From positions 2,232,001 to 2,296,000 of the forward strand of contig NZ_CP012418.1 of the NCBI RefSeq assembly GCF_001708405.1: a DNA stretch of 64,000 nucleotides, read 5' to 3'. The notes under the pieces were generated by a model, which was not told the DNA's origin, did no database searches, and saw only the letters and a list, made by a program, of their open reading frames with translations. Within the stretch, counting starts at the first letter, position 1, and each line of letters starts with the position of its first letter. Below are positions 10,527-19,943 of this stretch, piece after piece. The position numbers were made by a program, and so were the translations under genes. Source of the stretch: Kangiella sediminilitoris (GTDB lineage Bacteria; Pseudomonadota; Gammaproteobacteria; Enterobacterales; Kangiellaceae).

Positions 10527-11546
10527 TTATAATTTCTTTGCTGCGTCGCTGGCAGTTTCAGCAGATCGTTTGGCTTCGGCTGAATCCGCCTCTTCGTAGG
10601 CCTGAACAATTCGCTGAACCACCGGGTGACGGACCACATCTTTCGACTGAAAGAACGTAAAGCTAATACCATCAACATTTTTAAGAACGTCGATCACATG
10701 GCGTAAACCTGATTTCTGGCCACGCGGCAAATCCACCTGTGTAATATCACCAGTGACAACAGCTTTCGAGCTGAAACCTATTCGGGTCAGGAACATTTTC
10801 ATCTGCTCGATAGTCGTATTTTGGCTTTCATCGAGAATAATAAAAGCATCATTCAAGGTACGGCCACGCATATAAGCCAGAGGCGCTACTTCAATCACAT
10901 TGCGCTCCATCAGTTTTGCTACTTTTTCAAAGCCAAACATTTCATATAAAGCGTCATATAGCGGGCGTAAATAAGGATCCACTTTCTGCGCCAGATCTCC
11001 CGGCAAAAACCCCAGACGCTCGCCGGCTTCAACCGCTGGGCGAGTTAGCAAGATACGCCGCACCTGCTGTTTTTCCCAGGCATCTACAGCGCTTGCTACA
11101 GCAAGATAAGTTTTACCTGTACCTGCCGGGCCAATACCAAAACTGATGTCGTGATGGATGATGTTTTGCAGATATTGCTTCTGATTTGGGCTACGCGGCT
11201 TAATCAGGCCACGCTTTGTCACTAACTTGACGTCATCATCTACGTGACCTTTAGGTTGAGTACCCTCCAGCTCCGTAGAAATCTCCTGAATGGCGAGATG
11301 AACGTCAGCGCTATCCAGCATTTTCTTTTTTGCCGTGTCATCATACAGTTTCTCTACAACCTGACGTGCCGCGGCGATATTCACGCCATCACCAATCAGG
11401 CTGACCGAGTTGCCTCGTACATTCACTTCAACGCCAAGACGACGCTCAATATGCTTTAAATGCTCATCAAGGTAACCGCACAATGCCGATAAACGGTTAT
11501 TATCGGCAGGCAGTAAATCAAAAGTTTCGTTCGATAATTGTGACAA
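10527..11546 (-). CDS. ybeZ: PhoH-family ATPase (YbeZ)
   Basis: This is a cytoplasmic P-loop ATPase of the PhoH family with a predicted RNA-related function, a frequent partner of YbeY. The Walker A motif [11 protein letters not shown] is near residue 140 and the Walker B-like FIILDES near residue 225. The N-terminal 60 residues form a small KH-like region. The 339 residues match YbeZ. The adjacency to ybeY and miaB supports the assignment. Confidence 0.95.
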   Translation of the reverse strand: MSQLSNETFDLLPADNNRLSALCGYLDEHLKHIERRLGVEVNVRGNSVSLIGDGVNIAAARQVVEKLYDDTAKKKMLDSADVHLAIQEISTELEGTQPKGHVDDDVKLVTKRGLIKPRSPNQKQYLQNIIHHDISFGIGPAGTGKTYLAVASAVDAWEKQQVRRILLTRPAVEAGERLGFLPGDLAQKVDPYLRPLYDALYEMFGFEKVAKLMERNVIEVAPLAYMRGRTLNDAFIILDESQNTTIEQMKMFLTRIGFSSKAVVTGDITQVDLPRGQKSGLRHVIDVLKNVDGISFTFFQSKDVVRHPVVQRIVQAYEEADSAEAKRSAETASDAAKKL

Positions 11547-11570
11547 GAACTATCCTATTACGATTTGGGC

Positions 11571-12920
11571 TCAGTGAACCAGGCCATCAGGCTCAAATTC
11601 ACCGCGCAATGAATTCGGGAATGCATCAGTGATGGTCACTTCAGCAAACTTACCAATCAAACTATGAGGACCAACAAAGTTAACAATACGATTGTTTTCG
11701 GTGCGACCTCGAAGTTCCATCGGATCCTTCTTTGAAGGTCCTTCAACCAAGATTTTTTCTTTATTACCGACCATGCTTCGGCTAATCGAGAAGGCCTGCT
11801 GATTAATTCTTTGTTGTAGGATCGACAAGCGCTGTTTTTTTACTTCCATCGGCGTGTCATCCACGATATCAGAAGCAGGCGTTCCCGGTCGCGCGCTGTA
11901 GATAAAACTGAATGAGTGATCATAGCCAATGTCGCCGATCAGCTTCATTGTATCTTCAAAATCAGCTTCGCTCTCACCCGGGAAACCAATAATAAAGTCT
12001 GATGACATCGACATGTTAGGGCGGATCTTACGCAAGCGGCGGATTTTTGATTTGTACTCCAACGCTGTATGGCCACGCTTCATCAATGCTAAAACGCGAT
12101 CGGAGCCGCTTTGAACCGGCAGGTGTAAATGACTGACCAGTTCCGGTACTTCGGCGTAAACTTCAATCAGACGATCCGAGAACTCAACAGGATGCGACGT
12201 TGTGAAACGTATACGGTCAATACCATCAATCGCCGCAACATAGGTAATGAGTTCCGCCAGATCAGCGGTATGCCCCTCATGGGTTGGACCACGATATGCA
12301 TTAACGTTCTGTCCCAGTAAGTTAATTTCGCGAACGCCTTGATCAGCCAGCTGCGCGCACTCTGCCAAAACATCGTCGAAGGGACGGCTAACTTCTTCAC
12401 CACGGGTGTAAGGTACCACGCAGAAAGAGCAATATTTTGAACAACCTTCCATTATTGATACAAAAGCCGTGGGGCCCTCTGCTCTCGGCTCTGGCAAGCG
12501 GTCAAATTTTTCAATCTCAGGGAAGGTAATATCAACAACGGCTTTCTTCTTACCACCTTTGGTACTTGCTTCTTTGATCATTTCTGGCAAGCGGTGCAGA
12601 GTTTGTGGACCAAAAATAACGTCAACGTAAGGCGCACGTTGGCGTATGGCATCACCTTCCTGTGAAGCAACACAGCCACCTACACCAATGATTAGATCAG
12701 GGTTATCATTTTTTAGATTTTTCCACTGTCCCAGCTGAGAGAATACCTTTTCCTGAGCCTTTTCACGGATCGAGCAAGTGTTCAACAACACAACATCCGC
12801 CTCTTCCGCCGAGGAAGCTGCTTCTAAACCGTGAGTCTTATTCAGCAGATCCGACATACGTGACGAATCATACTCGTTCATCTGACAACCCCAGGTTTTG
12901 ATAAATAGTTTCTTGCTCAT
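11571..12920 (-). CDS. miaB: tRNA methylthiotransferase MiaB
   Basis: MiaB is a radical-SAM enzyme that converts i6A37 to ms2i6A37 in tRNAs reading codons that begin with U. The N-terminal UPF0004 domain carries three cluster cysteines (in [20 protein letters not shown] and [10 protein letters not shown]). The radical-SAM motif is CSKYCSFC near residue 157. A C-terminal TRAM domain ends the 449-residue protein. It is the first gene of miaB-ybeZ-ybeY-corC-lnt, with an extended -10 promoter candidate about 70 bp upstream. Confidence 0.98.
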   Translation of the reverse strand: MSKKLFIKTWGCQMNEYDSSRMSDLLNKTHGLEAASSAEEADVVLLNTCSIREKAQEKVFSQLGQWKNLKNDNPDLIIGVGGCVASQEGDAIRQRAPYVDVIFGPQTLHRLPEMIKEASTKGGKKKAVVDITFPEIEKFDRLPEPRAEGPTAFVSIMEGCSKYCSFCVVPYTRGEEVSRPFDDVLAECAQLADQGVREINLLGQNVNAYRGPTHEGHTADLAELITYVAAIDGIDRIRFTTSHPVEFSDRLIEVYAEVPELVSHLHLPVQSGSDRVLALMKRGHTALEYKSKIRRLRKIRPNMSMSSDFIIGFPGESEADFEDTMKLIGDIGYDHSFSFIYSARPGTPASDIVDDTPMEVKKQRLSILQQRINQQAFSISRSMVGNKEKILVEGPSKKDPMELRGRTENNRIVNFVGPHSLIGKFAEVTITDAFPNSLRGEFEPDGLVH

Positions 12921-12990
12921 GTGACCTTACTTGCTCCTGACGCTTAGCAATTTTGCTAAATTTAGCCGATTTGTTTAAAAAAGGGCGCGA

Positions 12991-12999
12991 ATTATACCA
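12991..12999 (-). promoter_or_regulatory. Extended -10 promoter candidate for miaB operon
   Basis: The minus strand reads TGGTATAAT here, a perfect TATAAT with the TG of an extended -10 one base upstream. No good -35 is visible at 16-18 bp, which is common for extended -10 promoters. It lies about 70 bp before the miaB ATG. Confidence 0.6.
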
Positions 13000-13095
13000 T
13001 CAGCTAAGGTCGCTAAGCCAGTATTCAGTGGTTATTTTTTAAGCAAATCGTCACTTACACTGGCTCCTGATTTTCTGGGTTATCTATCAAAATAA

Positions 13096-13125
13096 TTGCC
13101 ATATTCACTTTTTTTTCAGGATTAT
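13096..13125 (+). promoter_or_regulatory. Sigma-70 promoter candidate for the YceI gene
   Basis: TTGCCA (13096-13101, five of six consensus bases) is followed after 18 bp by GATTAT (13120-13125, four of six). It lies 50 bp before the YceI start and runs opposite to the miaB promoter. Confidence 0.45.
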
Positions 13126-13175
13126 TTGTTACACTCGGTTTATTAAATTTATTAATTCAAGAAATGGAGCCATAA

Positions 13176-13760
13176 ATGTTGCATAAAATCCTTATCGGTT
13201 CATTACTCTCTATGGCAGGGTTAGCCGCTCAGGCTGGCTGGGTTGTAAACCCAGAATGGTCTGAAATTAACTTTATCAGTATCAAAAACGACACGGTAGG
13301 CGAGTCCCACCAGTTTAGAAGCTTTGATGGTAATCTGTCAGAGTCTGGAAAATTAGAGTTAACCATTGATTTGAACAGCGTCGATACCCAGATTGATATC
13401 CGTGATCAGCGCATGAAAAAACACCTCTTCAAGACAGAGCAATATCCAACGGCCACGGTAACAGCTGATATTGCTCCTGAATTTCTTGAAGGGCTCGAAG
13501 GTACCTCTCCTGTAAAGTACCCCCTACAAGCTACGCTTAGCTTGGGCGAAAGTAGCGTAACAGTGGAGACTGAAGTCACGGTACAACCTGCCAACGACCA
13601 CATGATCCGTGTTACTAACAGTAAACCCCTATTACTATCAGCCAAATCCCTCGGATTAGTTGAAGGGATTAATAAACTACAGGAAATTGCGGGCCTGCAG
13701 AGCATTGATCATGTCGTTCCTGTTACCTTTGATATTTCGCTGTCAAAGGAAAAAAATTAA
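13176..13760 (+). CDS. YceI-family periplasmic lipid-binding protein
   Basis: YceI proteins form a lipocalin-like barrel that binds isoprenoid-type lipids in the periplasm; the physiological role is mostly unknown. Residues 1-20 are a signal peptide ending AAQAG. The mature protein shows the family pattern: WVVNPEWSEINFISIKN, a fold core with LTIDLNSVDT and RDQRMKKHLF, then VTFDISLSKEK at the end. The 194 residues are typical. It stands alone with its own promoter candidate and a strong downstream terminator. Confidence 0.9.
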   Translation: MLHKILIGSLLSMAGLAAQAGWVVNPEWSEINFISIKNDTVGESHQFRSFDGNLSESGKLELTIDLNSVDTQIDIRDQRMKKHLFKTEQYPTATVTADIAPEFLEGLEGTSPVKYPLQATLSLGESSVTVETEVTVQPANDHMIRVTNSKPLLLSAKSLGLVEGINKLQEIAGLQSIDHVVPVTFDISLSKEKN

Positions 13761-13788
13761 TAGTTTTAGTTAGTTATCCTACGCTATC

Positions 13789-13816
13789 TGGCGGCTTTCT
13801 AGGCCGCCATTTTTTT
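13789..13816 (+). terminator. Rho-independent terminator after YceI gene
   Basis: The stem TGGCGGC/GCCGCCA (13789-13795 and 13803-13809) with a 7-base loop is followed by seven T. It lies 29 bp past the YceI stop. Confidence 0.9.
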
Positions 13817-13933
13817 GCCCGATTCAATTAAGTTTCTATCATTTTATCCACATATTGGCTCCACAAAGGTTCGGTTTAATAACACCATCGAGCAACGAAA
13901 TAGCTCAAACCAAACACGAGCAAGGAGAACAAT

Positions 13934-14434
13934 ATGAACTTATCAATAATGTTAAAAAACACTTCGCTGGGAATCATTGCTGCTACTGCACTAACCATGG
14001 CCGCTGTCAGCCATGCCGATCAACCTACCGAGCCATTAGAAAACGTAAAACTTTTTGGTGTAGTCGATACCGTTAATGAGACAAGTGACATACAACGCTT
14101 ACAGCCAACCTCCAGCAGCATAACGCAGGAACATAATGATGGACTAACAGTTCTAACATTGTCACAAACTTTTATTAATAACAGTGATTCAGAATTAGTT
14201 GGCTATTACCACTTACCACTGCCTAACCCAGGTGCTCTCCTGAATTACGAAGTTACTTCAAGTCAAGATAAAGAGGCTTTGAGCGAACCTCAACAGCTGA
14301 CTCTGCAACAGGGCGAGAGCATTACTTATAAAGTACGCTACGAACTTAACCCTCAGCTTCTGGTCGGCTTCCATCAGACCGTTCAGCCAGAGTTTTCACC
14401 AGAATTGATGGAAACCAGTATTGCACAGAACTAA
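13934..14434 (+). CDS. Small secreted protein with VIT-like domain
   Basis: The function is unknown. Residues 1-28 form a signal peptide ending SHA. The mature 138 residues are mainly predicted beta strands. The stretch VLTLSQTFINNSDSELVG followed by YYHLPLPNPGALLNYEV (about residues 73-107) resembles the vault/inter-alpha-trypsin (VIT) domain pattern, in which an N-D pair precedes a Y-x-FPLP-x-x-A-x-V motif. VIT domains normally precede a VWA domain, but none follows here. An AGGAG-type ribosome site (caaggagaac) precedes the ATG. A strong terminator follows. The VIT assignment is from pattern memory only. Confidence 0.7.
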   Translation: MNLSIMLKNTSLGIIAATALTMAAVSHADQPTEPLENVKLFGVVDTVNETSDIQRLQPTSSSITQEHNDGLTVLTLSQTFINNSDSELVGYYHLPLPNPGALLNYEVTSSQDKEALSEPQQLTLQQGESITYKVRYELNPQLLVGFHQTVQPEFSPELMETSIAQN

Positions 14435-14537
14435 TCCCCCAAAACAGGACTGCCAGACAAGGATGTCACCCCTAAGCTATCTCAAAGCAGTAAGTCTCTA
14501 CCTATAATAAAAAAGACTCTCCTCCACACTGACGTTA

Positions 14538-14560
14538 GGGCGCCTGGCGCCCCTTTTTTT
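14538..14560 (+). terminator. Rho-independent terminator after VIT-like gene
   Basis: GGGCG/CGCCC arms with a 5-base loop (14538-14552) are followed by a C and then seven T. The position suits the gene ending at 14434. No gene is seen in the rest of the 14435-14705 gap. Confidence 0.85.
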
Positions 14561-14705
14561 ATTTTGCGTCTTATGATTATCTCTAATCTATGTCTAGTTT
14601 TTCTATTTTTTTGTCGCTAATTTGCTACCTTTTTAAAGAAACACGCGTTCAAATACAGTAGCATGACACCAGAACAAAGATTCTAATTTCAGGATAGTTT
14701 GCGTT

Positions 14706-15788
14706 ATGTTGATAGCTTTAAGTGTCTGTGTGGTACTTCTTTCGGTCTGTACCTTGCTGCCACTATTACACTGCGAAAAATGGTGGGTTCGGGGGCTAGA
14801 TTTCCCACGCTTACAACTTTCCGTACTGAGTTTTTGTTTATTGCTCGCGGTATTATTATTCCTTCAATTGAGCAAACCCTCTACCTGGGTACTAATGTTT
14901 ATAACCCTCAGCTGTATGGCGTATCAGTTTTGGTGGATTTCCCCTTATACCAAATTAGTGAACCCCGAAGTCCATTCGTCTACCCAGTCAAGTACTAATA
15001 TAAGTATCGTAACGGCAAACGTTTTGATGACCAATCGTAATGCCAGAAAACTTATCCACCTTATAGAACATTTCAGCCCCGACATTCTGGTAACGCTAGA
15101 AAGCAACGGTTGGTGGCAGTCCCATCTCGACAAACTTACCCCAAACTACCCCTACAGTATTAAGTGTCCTCTGGATAACCTTTATGGTATGCACGTCTAC
15201 TCAAAGCTTCGGCTAGAGAATAGTGAAATAAAATATCTCGTCCAAAGAGATGTACCCTCAATACATACCAAGGCCATATTAACGGATGGCTCAAAAGTCA
15301 GATTGCACTTTTTACATCCGGCACCGCCCAGTCCGACAGAAAATGAAGAGTCAGCCGAGCGTGATGCCGAGCTTGTGATGGTAGCTAAAAATATTGCAGA
15401 GACAGCAGAGGCAGACCAACCCGTCATAGTTACTGGCGATATGAATGATGTCGCCTGGTCGAGAACTACCAGGTTGTTCCGCAAGCTAAGTGGCTTGCTC
15501 GATCCACGCATAGGCCGCGGTATGTTTAACACGTTCCATGCAAAATATTGGTTTTTACGCTGGCCTTTGGATCATCTCTTCCACAGCTCCCACTTCACTT
15601 TCACTAAAATGACCCGGTTACCTGACTTTGGTTCTGATCACTTCGCGCTCTATACCGAGCTTACTCTTGAGCCAAAACAATCCGAACAGCAGTCTGGTAT
15701 CTCCAAAGAAGAAGAGGATGAAGAGCTGGCTCAAGAGAAAATGAAAAAACAAAAGTCTTCAAGCGAGGATGTTCCTGACCCCATTTAA
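14706..15788 (+). CDS. Membrane-anchored endonuclease/exonuclease/phosphatase-family protein
   Basis: The N-terminal 80 residues hold three hydrophobic segments. A domain of the Mg-dependent endonuclease/exonuclease/phosphatase fold follows, with the motifs TANVLMTN, DILVTLES, HFLHP, VIVTGDMNDV and GSDHFALY. The Glu, Asp-Asn and Asp-His catalytic positions are all present. YafD-like proteins have this layout with an envelope-anchored catalytic domain. The substrate cannot be told: it could be nucleic acid, phospholipid or an inositol-type phosphate. The last 40 residues are charged and probably disordered (GISKEEEDEELAQEK). Confidence 0.8.
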   Translation: MLIALSVCVVLLSVCTLLPLLHCEKWWVRGLDFPRLQLSVLSFCLLLAVLLFLQLSKPSTWVLMFITLSCMAYQFWWISPYTKLVNPEVHSSTQSSTNISIVTANVLMTNRNARKLIHLIEHFSPDILVTLESNGWWQSHLDKLTPNYPYSIKCPLDNLYGMHVYSKLRLENSEIKYLVQRDVPSIHTKAILTDGSKVRLHFLHPAPPSPTENEESAERDAELVMVAKNIAETAEADQPVIVTGDMNDVAWSRTTRLFRKLSGLLDPRIGRGMFNTFHAKYWFLRWPLDHLFHSSHFTFTKMTRLPDFGSDHFALYTELTLEPKQSEQQSGISKEEEDEELAQEKMKKQKSSSEDVPDPI

Positions 15789-15940
15789 CTATGAGCTTAT
15801 ATTTCTAGAGTCTATATAACAGGTTTTCTAAAGTATCCCCTTATCAAATGATAATTTTCCTTTATAAGCCAGTTAAAATATCTCCTGCACAGGACCACTT
15901 TATGATATAAATCACCAAACAAAAAGGAACACTAACAATA

Positions 15941-16624
15941 ATGATAGGAATCATATTACTGGTCGTCAGCTGGTTACTATTACGATTAGAAAAAAAGAAT
16001 TTAACTGCAATTGGCTTCAATAAGCCTGCTCAACGAAGTTTGGAACTTGCTGCTGGTATTTTAGTAGCAGCTTTATTCTGTATTGCTCAAAATGGAAGCC
16101 TGGCTTTAGCTGGAAGTTTTAGCTGGAAGCTCAATCCTGATTATAATTTTACTCTTGCGATTGAATCGCTCCGCTGGGTTTTTAACTCTGTTATTTATGA
16201 AGAGTTATTATTCAGAGGTTACTTTCTATATAAAGCCATCCAGTACCTCGGCCCGAAAACAGGCTGTATTATCTCAGCTGTAGCCTTCGGAATTTACCAC
16301 TGGTTTTCTTATGAGGTTTTTGGCCAGCCCACCACCATGGTCTACGTATTTATTCTCACTGCAATACCCGGCTTAATGTTCAGCTACGCCTTTTTTAAAA
16401 CACAATCCATCATACTGCCCATCGGCCTACATCTCGGCTGGAATATTGCCAATATTATGGTCTTCTCAAAAGGGCCGGTCGGCAAGCAGCTTCTTCTGGC
16501 GGAGCCAGCGAACGCTGTTGAAAGTATTAACGAATGGACGGCACTGGGCATTAACTTGGTGATCCCGCTTCTATTACCACTACTGGTAATGTTATTCCTT
16601 AAATATTCATCAAAATATCGTTAA
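15941..16624 (+). CDS. CPBP-family intramembrane metalloprotease
   Basis: This is a multi-pass membrane protein of the CPBP/Rce1-like (Abi) family. The conserved motifs are the Glu-Glu pair in YEELLFRGYF (residues 87-88), the His in FGIYHWFS (residue 120) and the late HLGWNIAN motif. Members cleave within or next to membranes, and bacterial examples often process or protect against small peptides. No peptide gene was recognised nearby. The start is the ATG at 15941 with AAGGA about 12 bp upstream, slightly long spacing. Confidence 0.85.
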   Translation: MIGIILLVVSWLLLRLEKKNLTAIGFNKPAQRSLELAAGILVAALFCIAQNGSLALAGSFSWKLNPDYNFTLAIESLRWVFNSVIYEELLFRGYFLYKAIQYLGPKTGCIISAVAFGIYHWFSYEVFGQPTTMVYVFILTAIPGLMFSYAFFKTQSIILPIGLHLGWNIANIMVFSKGPVGKQLLLAEPANAVESINEWTALGINLVIPLLLPLLVMLFLKYSSKYR

Positions 16625-16679
16625 GCCAGCCAATATCTTTAGTTTCACTTCTAAATTTATTTTTTAAAAAAACAAAAAA

Positions 16680-16705
16680 GGGAGCCTAAGCTCCCTTTTT
16701 TTTTT
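16680..16705. terminator. Bidirectional terminator between CPBP gene and pnp
   Basis: GGGAGC-CTAA-GCTCCC (16680-16695) is followed by ten T on the plus strand and preceded by an A-run, so it works in both directions for the convergent CPBP and pnp genes. Confidence 0.92.
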
Positions 16706-16720
16706 ACTTTGAGTAACGAA

Positions 16721-18841
16721 TTACTCTTGACCAGCTGGCGCTTCTTCTTGCTCAGGTTGGTCAATCAAAGCTTTCATACTTAGGCGAATTCGACCTTGGC
16801 GGTCAACTTCAAGTACTTTAACTTTAACAATGTCACCTTCTTTCAGGTAGTCTGTTACTTTGTTCACACGCTCGTGAGCGATTTGTGAAATGTGTACCAG
16901 ACCATCACGTCCAGGAGTCAACTCAACGAAAGCACCGAAATCTGCGATACGGACAACCTTACCATCAAATTCCATGCCTGCTGTTATTTCCATGGTCATC
17001 ATTTCGATGCGACGTACGGCTTCCGCAGCACCCTCTGAATCGCTTGATGCTACTTTTACCGTACCATCGTCTTCGATTTCTATCGTAGCGCCAGTTTCTT
17101 CTGTTAGGGCGCGGATAGTAGAACCACCTTTACCGATAACTTCTGAAATCTTGTCTACCGGAATCTTAATCGCTGTGATACGTGGAGCATGCTCAGAGAT
17201 ATCATCACGAGGCTTATCAATCGCTTCGTTCATAACGCTCAAGATATGCAAACGGCCACCTTTCGCCTGGTGTAGTGCCTTTTCCATGATTTCTTGAGTG
17301 ATACCGTCAATTTTGATGTCCATTTGAAGTGCTGTAATACCATCAGAAGTACCAGCTACTTTAAAGTCCATATCACCAAGGTGATCTTCATCGCCCAGGA
17401 TGTCAGAAAGAACCACGAAGTTCTCGCCTTCTTTTACTAAGCCCATAGCGATACCAGCGACCGGAGCCTTCATCGGTACACCAGCATCCATTAATGCTAA
17501 TGACGTACCACAAACAGAAGCCATTGAGCTGGAACCATTTGACTCAGTAATTTCCGAAACAACACGCAGTGTGTAAGGGAAATCAGCAATACTAGGTACC
17601 ATCGCAGCAACACCGCGCTTAGCCAAACGACCGTGACCAATTTCACGACGCTTAGGAGAACCCATAAAGCCAGTTTCGCCTACGCAGTAAGGAGGGAAAT
17701 TATAGTGCATCATGAAGTGGTCTTTGCCTTCACCCATAATGCTATCTTTAATCTGCGCGTCACGCTCAGTACCTAAGGTTGCAACAACCAACGCCTGAGT
17801 TTCACCACGTGTAAATACTGCAGAACCGTGTGTGCGTGGTAAAACGCCCGTACGGATGTCCAGTGCACGAACCATATCTGGCTCACGACCATCGATACGT
17901 GGCTGACCAGAAACGATACGAGAACGTACAACTTCTTTTTCGATGTCGTGGAAGATATCTTTCACTTCATCTTCAGAAGGCTGGCCTTCTTCTTCACCTG
18001 CCAAAGCTTCAACTGCTTCTGCAGATAGTTCGCTGATTTTCTCATAGCGATCTGCTTTCTCAGCGATTTGATACGCTTCAACGATAGCACCGTGCATTTT
18101 TTCTTTAACGGCATTGTATAGCTCAGTATTTTTCTCTGGAGCTTTCCAGTCCCAAGCAGGTTTACCCGCTTCGGCTTGTAATTCTTTAATCGCCTGAATG
18201 GCAACCTGAAGTTCCTGATGCCCGTACATCACAGCACCAAGCATTACATTTTCAGGTAACTCGTCAGCTTCTGACTCAACCATCAGAACAGCTTTATCCG
18301 TACCCGCAACCATTAAGTCTAACTTTGAGTTAGCCATGTCGGTCGTGGTTGGGTTAAGAGCGTATTCGCCATCAATGTAGCCAACTCGTGCTGCGCCGAT
18401 TGGACCGCCGAAAGGAATACCAGAAATAGCCAATGCAGCTGAAGCACCAATCATTGATGGTACTGCTGGATCGATCTCTGGGTTAATCGAAACGATAGTA
18501 ATTACTACCTGTACTTCGTTAACGAAACCTTCTGGGAATAATGGACGTAATGGACGGTCGATTAAACGAGCCGTTAATGTTTCTTCATCCGAAGGGCGAC
18601 CTTCTCGCTTTAAAAAGCCACCTGGGATCTTACCCGCTGCGTATGTTTTCTCTTGGTAGTTAACAGTTAGCGGGAAGAAGTCTTGACCTTCTTTCGCTTC
18701 TTTTTTACCAACAACGGATACGAACGCTGTAGTGCCTTCAACATCAACAATAACTGCACCTGATGCCTGACGAGCTACTCGTCCTGTTTCGATAGTGACT
18801 TCGCGGCCACCGTATTGAAATGATTTTTTTGTATAATCCAC
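16721..18841 (-). CDS. pnp: Polynucleotide phosphorylase
   Basis: PNPase degrades RNA 3' to 5' by phosphorolysis and forms the core of the RNA degradosome. Two RNase PH domains fill residues 1-550. A KH domain ([18 protein letters not shown]) and an S1 domain ([16 protein letters not shown]) follow. The 706 residues match E. coli (711). It ends the nusA-infB cluster right after rpsO, as in E. coli. An 8-bp hairpin in its leader may be a target for RNase III autoregulation. Confidence 0.98.
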   Translation of the reverse strand: MDYTKKSFQYGGREVTIETGRVARQASGAVIVDVEGTTAFVSVVGKKEAKEGQDFFPLTVNYQEKTYAAGKIPGGFLKREGRPSDEETLTARLIDRPLRPLFPEGFVNEVQVVITIVSINPEIDPAVPSMIGASAALAISGIPFGGPIGAARVGYIDGEYALNPTTTDMANSKLDLMVAGTDKAVLMVESEADELPENVMLGAVMYGHQELQVAIQAIKELQAEAGKPAWDWKAPEKNTELYNAVKEKMHGAIVEAYQIAEKADRYEKISELSAEAVEALAGEEEGQPSEDEVKDIFHDIEKEVVRSRIVSGQPRIDGREPDMVRALDIRTGVLPRTHGSAVFTRGETQALVVATLGTERDAQIKDSIMGEGKDHFMMHYNFPPYCVGETGFMGSPKRREIGHGRLAKRGVAAMVPSIADFPYTLRVVSEITESNGSSSMASVCGTSLALMDAGVPMKAPVAGIAMGLVKEGENFVVLSDILGDEDHLGDMDFKVAGTSDGITALQMDIKIDGITQEIMEKALHQAKGGRLHILSVMNEAIDKPRDDISEHAPRITAIKIPVDKISEVIGKGGSTIRALTEETGATIEIEDDGTVKVASSDSEGAAEAVRRIEMMTMEITAGMEFDGKVVRIADFGAFVELTPGRDGLVHISQIAHERVNKVTDYLKEGDIVKVKVLEVDRQGRIRLSMKALIDQPEQEEAPAGQE

Positions 18842-18867
18842 AATATTTTCCTGTTTTAGTTACTACA

Positions 18868-18893
18868 CTTTCAGAACCTACTTCGTCTGAAAG
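18868..18893 (-). promoter_or_regulatory. Hairpin in pnp leader, candidate RNase III site
   Basis: A perfect 8-bp inverted repeat (CTTTCAGA at 18868-18875 and TCTGAAAG at 18886-18893) with a 10-base loop ends 27 bp before the pnp ATG. In E. coli a leader stem upstream of pnp is cut by RNase III to allow PNPase autorepression. The equivalence is inferred from position only. Confidence 0.45.
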
Positions 18894-18894
18894 C

Positions 18895-18915
18895 AAAAAG
18901 GGGCCTAACGGCCCC
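18895..18915 (-). terminator. Terminator or attenuator between rpsO and pnp
   Basis: On the minus strand GGGGCC-GTTA-GGCCCC (18900-18915) is followed by TTTTTGCTTT. It starts about 10 bp after the rpsO stop and would end part of the rpsO transcripts before pnp, like the E. coli t1 terminator. Confidence 0.85.
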
Positions 18916-18925
18916 TTAATTCTGA

Positions 18926-19195
18926 CTAGCGACGTAGACCCAGTTTCTTAATTAAGTCTGAGTAACGTGCTTGATCTTTACGCTTTAAGTAGTCCAACAA
19001 CTTACGACGCTGGCTTACCATGCGTAGCAAACCACGACGTGAGTGGTGGTCATGCTTATGAGCCTTGAAGTGGCCTTGCAAGTGGTTAATTTGCGCTGTT
19101 AACAACGCTACCTGCACTTCCGGAGAACCCGTATCGCCTTCAACGCGAGCGTGTTCTTTTACGATTTCTGCTTTCTGTTCTGCACTTAGTGACAT
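18926..19195 (-). CDS. rpsO: 30S ribosomal protein S15
   Basis: S15 is a primary 16S rRNA binding protein of the 30S platform. The 89 residues are the standard length, with [39 protein letters not shown] and the C-terminal [12 protein letters not shown]. It precedes pnp, as is usual. Its own promoter candidate lies at 19284-19313. Confidence 0.99.
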   Translation of the reverse strand: MSLSAEQKAEIVKEHARVEGDTGSPEVQVALLTAQINHLQGHFKAHKHDHHSRRGLLRMVSQRRKLLDYLKRKDQARYSDLIKKLGLRR

Positions 19196-19283
19196 ATATC
19201 TATATCTCCAATGTCGGGTTTAAAACCCAAGTTTTATGTACAAGCCAGCCAATCACTAATTCAGCCGACTCAATGAATGCGCG

Positions 19284-19313
19284 ATTGTACCTTAATTGAA
19301 GGGCTTTCAGCAA
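19284..19313 (-). promoter_or_regulatory. Promoter candidate for rpsO
   Basis: On the minus strand TTGCTG (19308-19313) is followed after 18 bp by TACAAT (19284-19289, five of six). It lies about 90 bp before rpsO and after the hydrolase gene, fitting the separate rpsO promoter known in E. coli. Confidence 0.5.
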
Positions 19314-19381
19314 GCGAAACCCCTCTGGAAGCCTTCTATTTTGAAGAAAAAATACTTTTTGCTGGTGATGGAAGTAAATGA

Positions 19382-19933
19382 TTACTGATTAGCCACACTG
19401 CGTAATGCTAATTGTGGATTTTTACGGCGACAATTGTCTAAAAACTGCATGAAGCAAGACTCAGTTTCCGCCAATTTCTCACGCAGTCTGTGCCCACCAT
19501 CAAAAAGATGAAGATCAGCTTTTGCTGCATGTGCAAAACGAACCACATTCTCAACAGGTACAATATCGTCCTGCCAACCGTGAACAACGGCTACTGGACA
19601 CTCTAGTTTTTCTAACTCAGCCTCAGCGTAACCATCCATGTAAACCGCTGGAGAAATCAGAAAGATTCCCATTGGCTCATTACTTAACCCAGCCACCGCT
19701 GAAACATATCCACCCATACTGGTACCCACCAGGATATAAGGGCGTGACAAATTCATTAAATAACTGTTGAGCTTTGTCACACGCTCGTTGGTCGGCAGAC
19801 GACGGTAGTCTAATGACTCAACATCAAAACCCTGCTTCTCACAGACCTTTGAAAGCGCTTGGATACGGTTCCCTTTCGGACCAGACACTTTTCCGTGCGA
19901 AAATATAACTAATGGCTTTACCAATGGATTCAT
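19382..19933 (-). CDS. Small alpha/beta hydrolase of unknown substrate
   Basis: This is a 183-residue alpha/beta-hydrolase fold resembling the short dienelactone-hydrolase/KANL3-like group. An N-terminal LVIFSHGKVSGPKG forms the oxyanion strand. The nucleophile elbow is GTSMGGYVS, the acid is in HGWQDDIVP, and the catalytic His is in GGHRL. There is no signal peptide, so it is cytoplasmic. It sits 10 bp after truB inside a cluster where truB and rpsO are usually neighbours. Any role in translation is unproven. Confidence 0.8.
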   Translation of the reverse strand: MNPLVKPLVIFSHGKVSGPKGNRIQALSKVCEKQGFDVESLDYRRLPTNERVTKLNSYLMNLSRPYILVGTSMGGYVSAVAGLSNEPMGIFLISPAVYMDGYAEAELEKLECPVAVVHGWQDDIVPVENVVRFAHAAKADLHLFDGGHRLREKLAETESCFMQFLDNCRRKNPQLALRSVANQ

Positions 19934-19943
19934 AACACTATTC

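Noticed and set aside
10523-10678. N-terminal extension of ybeY by 52 codons
   Set aside because: It lies inside phoH on the same strand, in another frame, and has no YbeY similarity; the ATG at 10522 gives the normal length.
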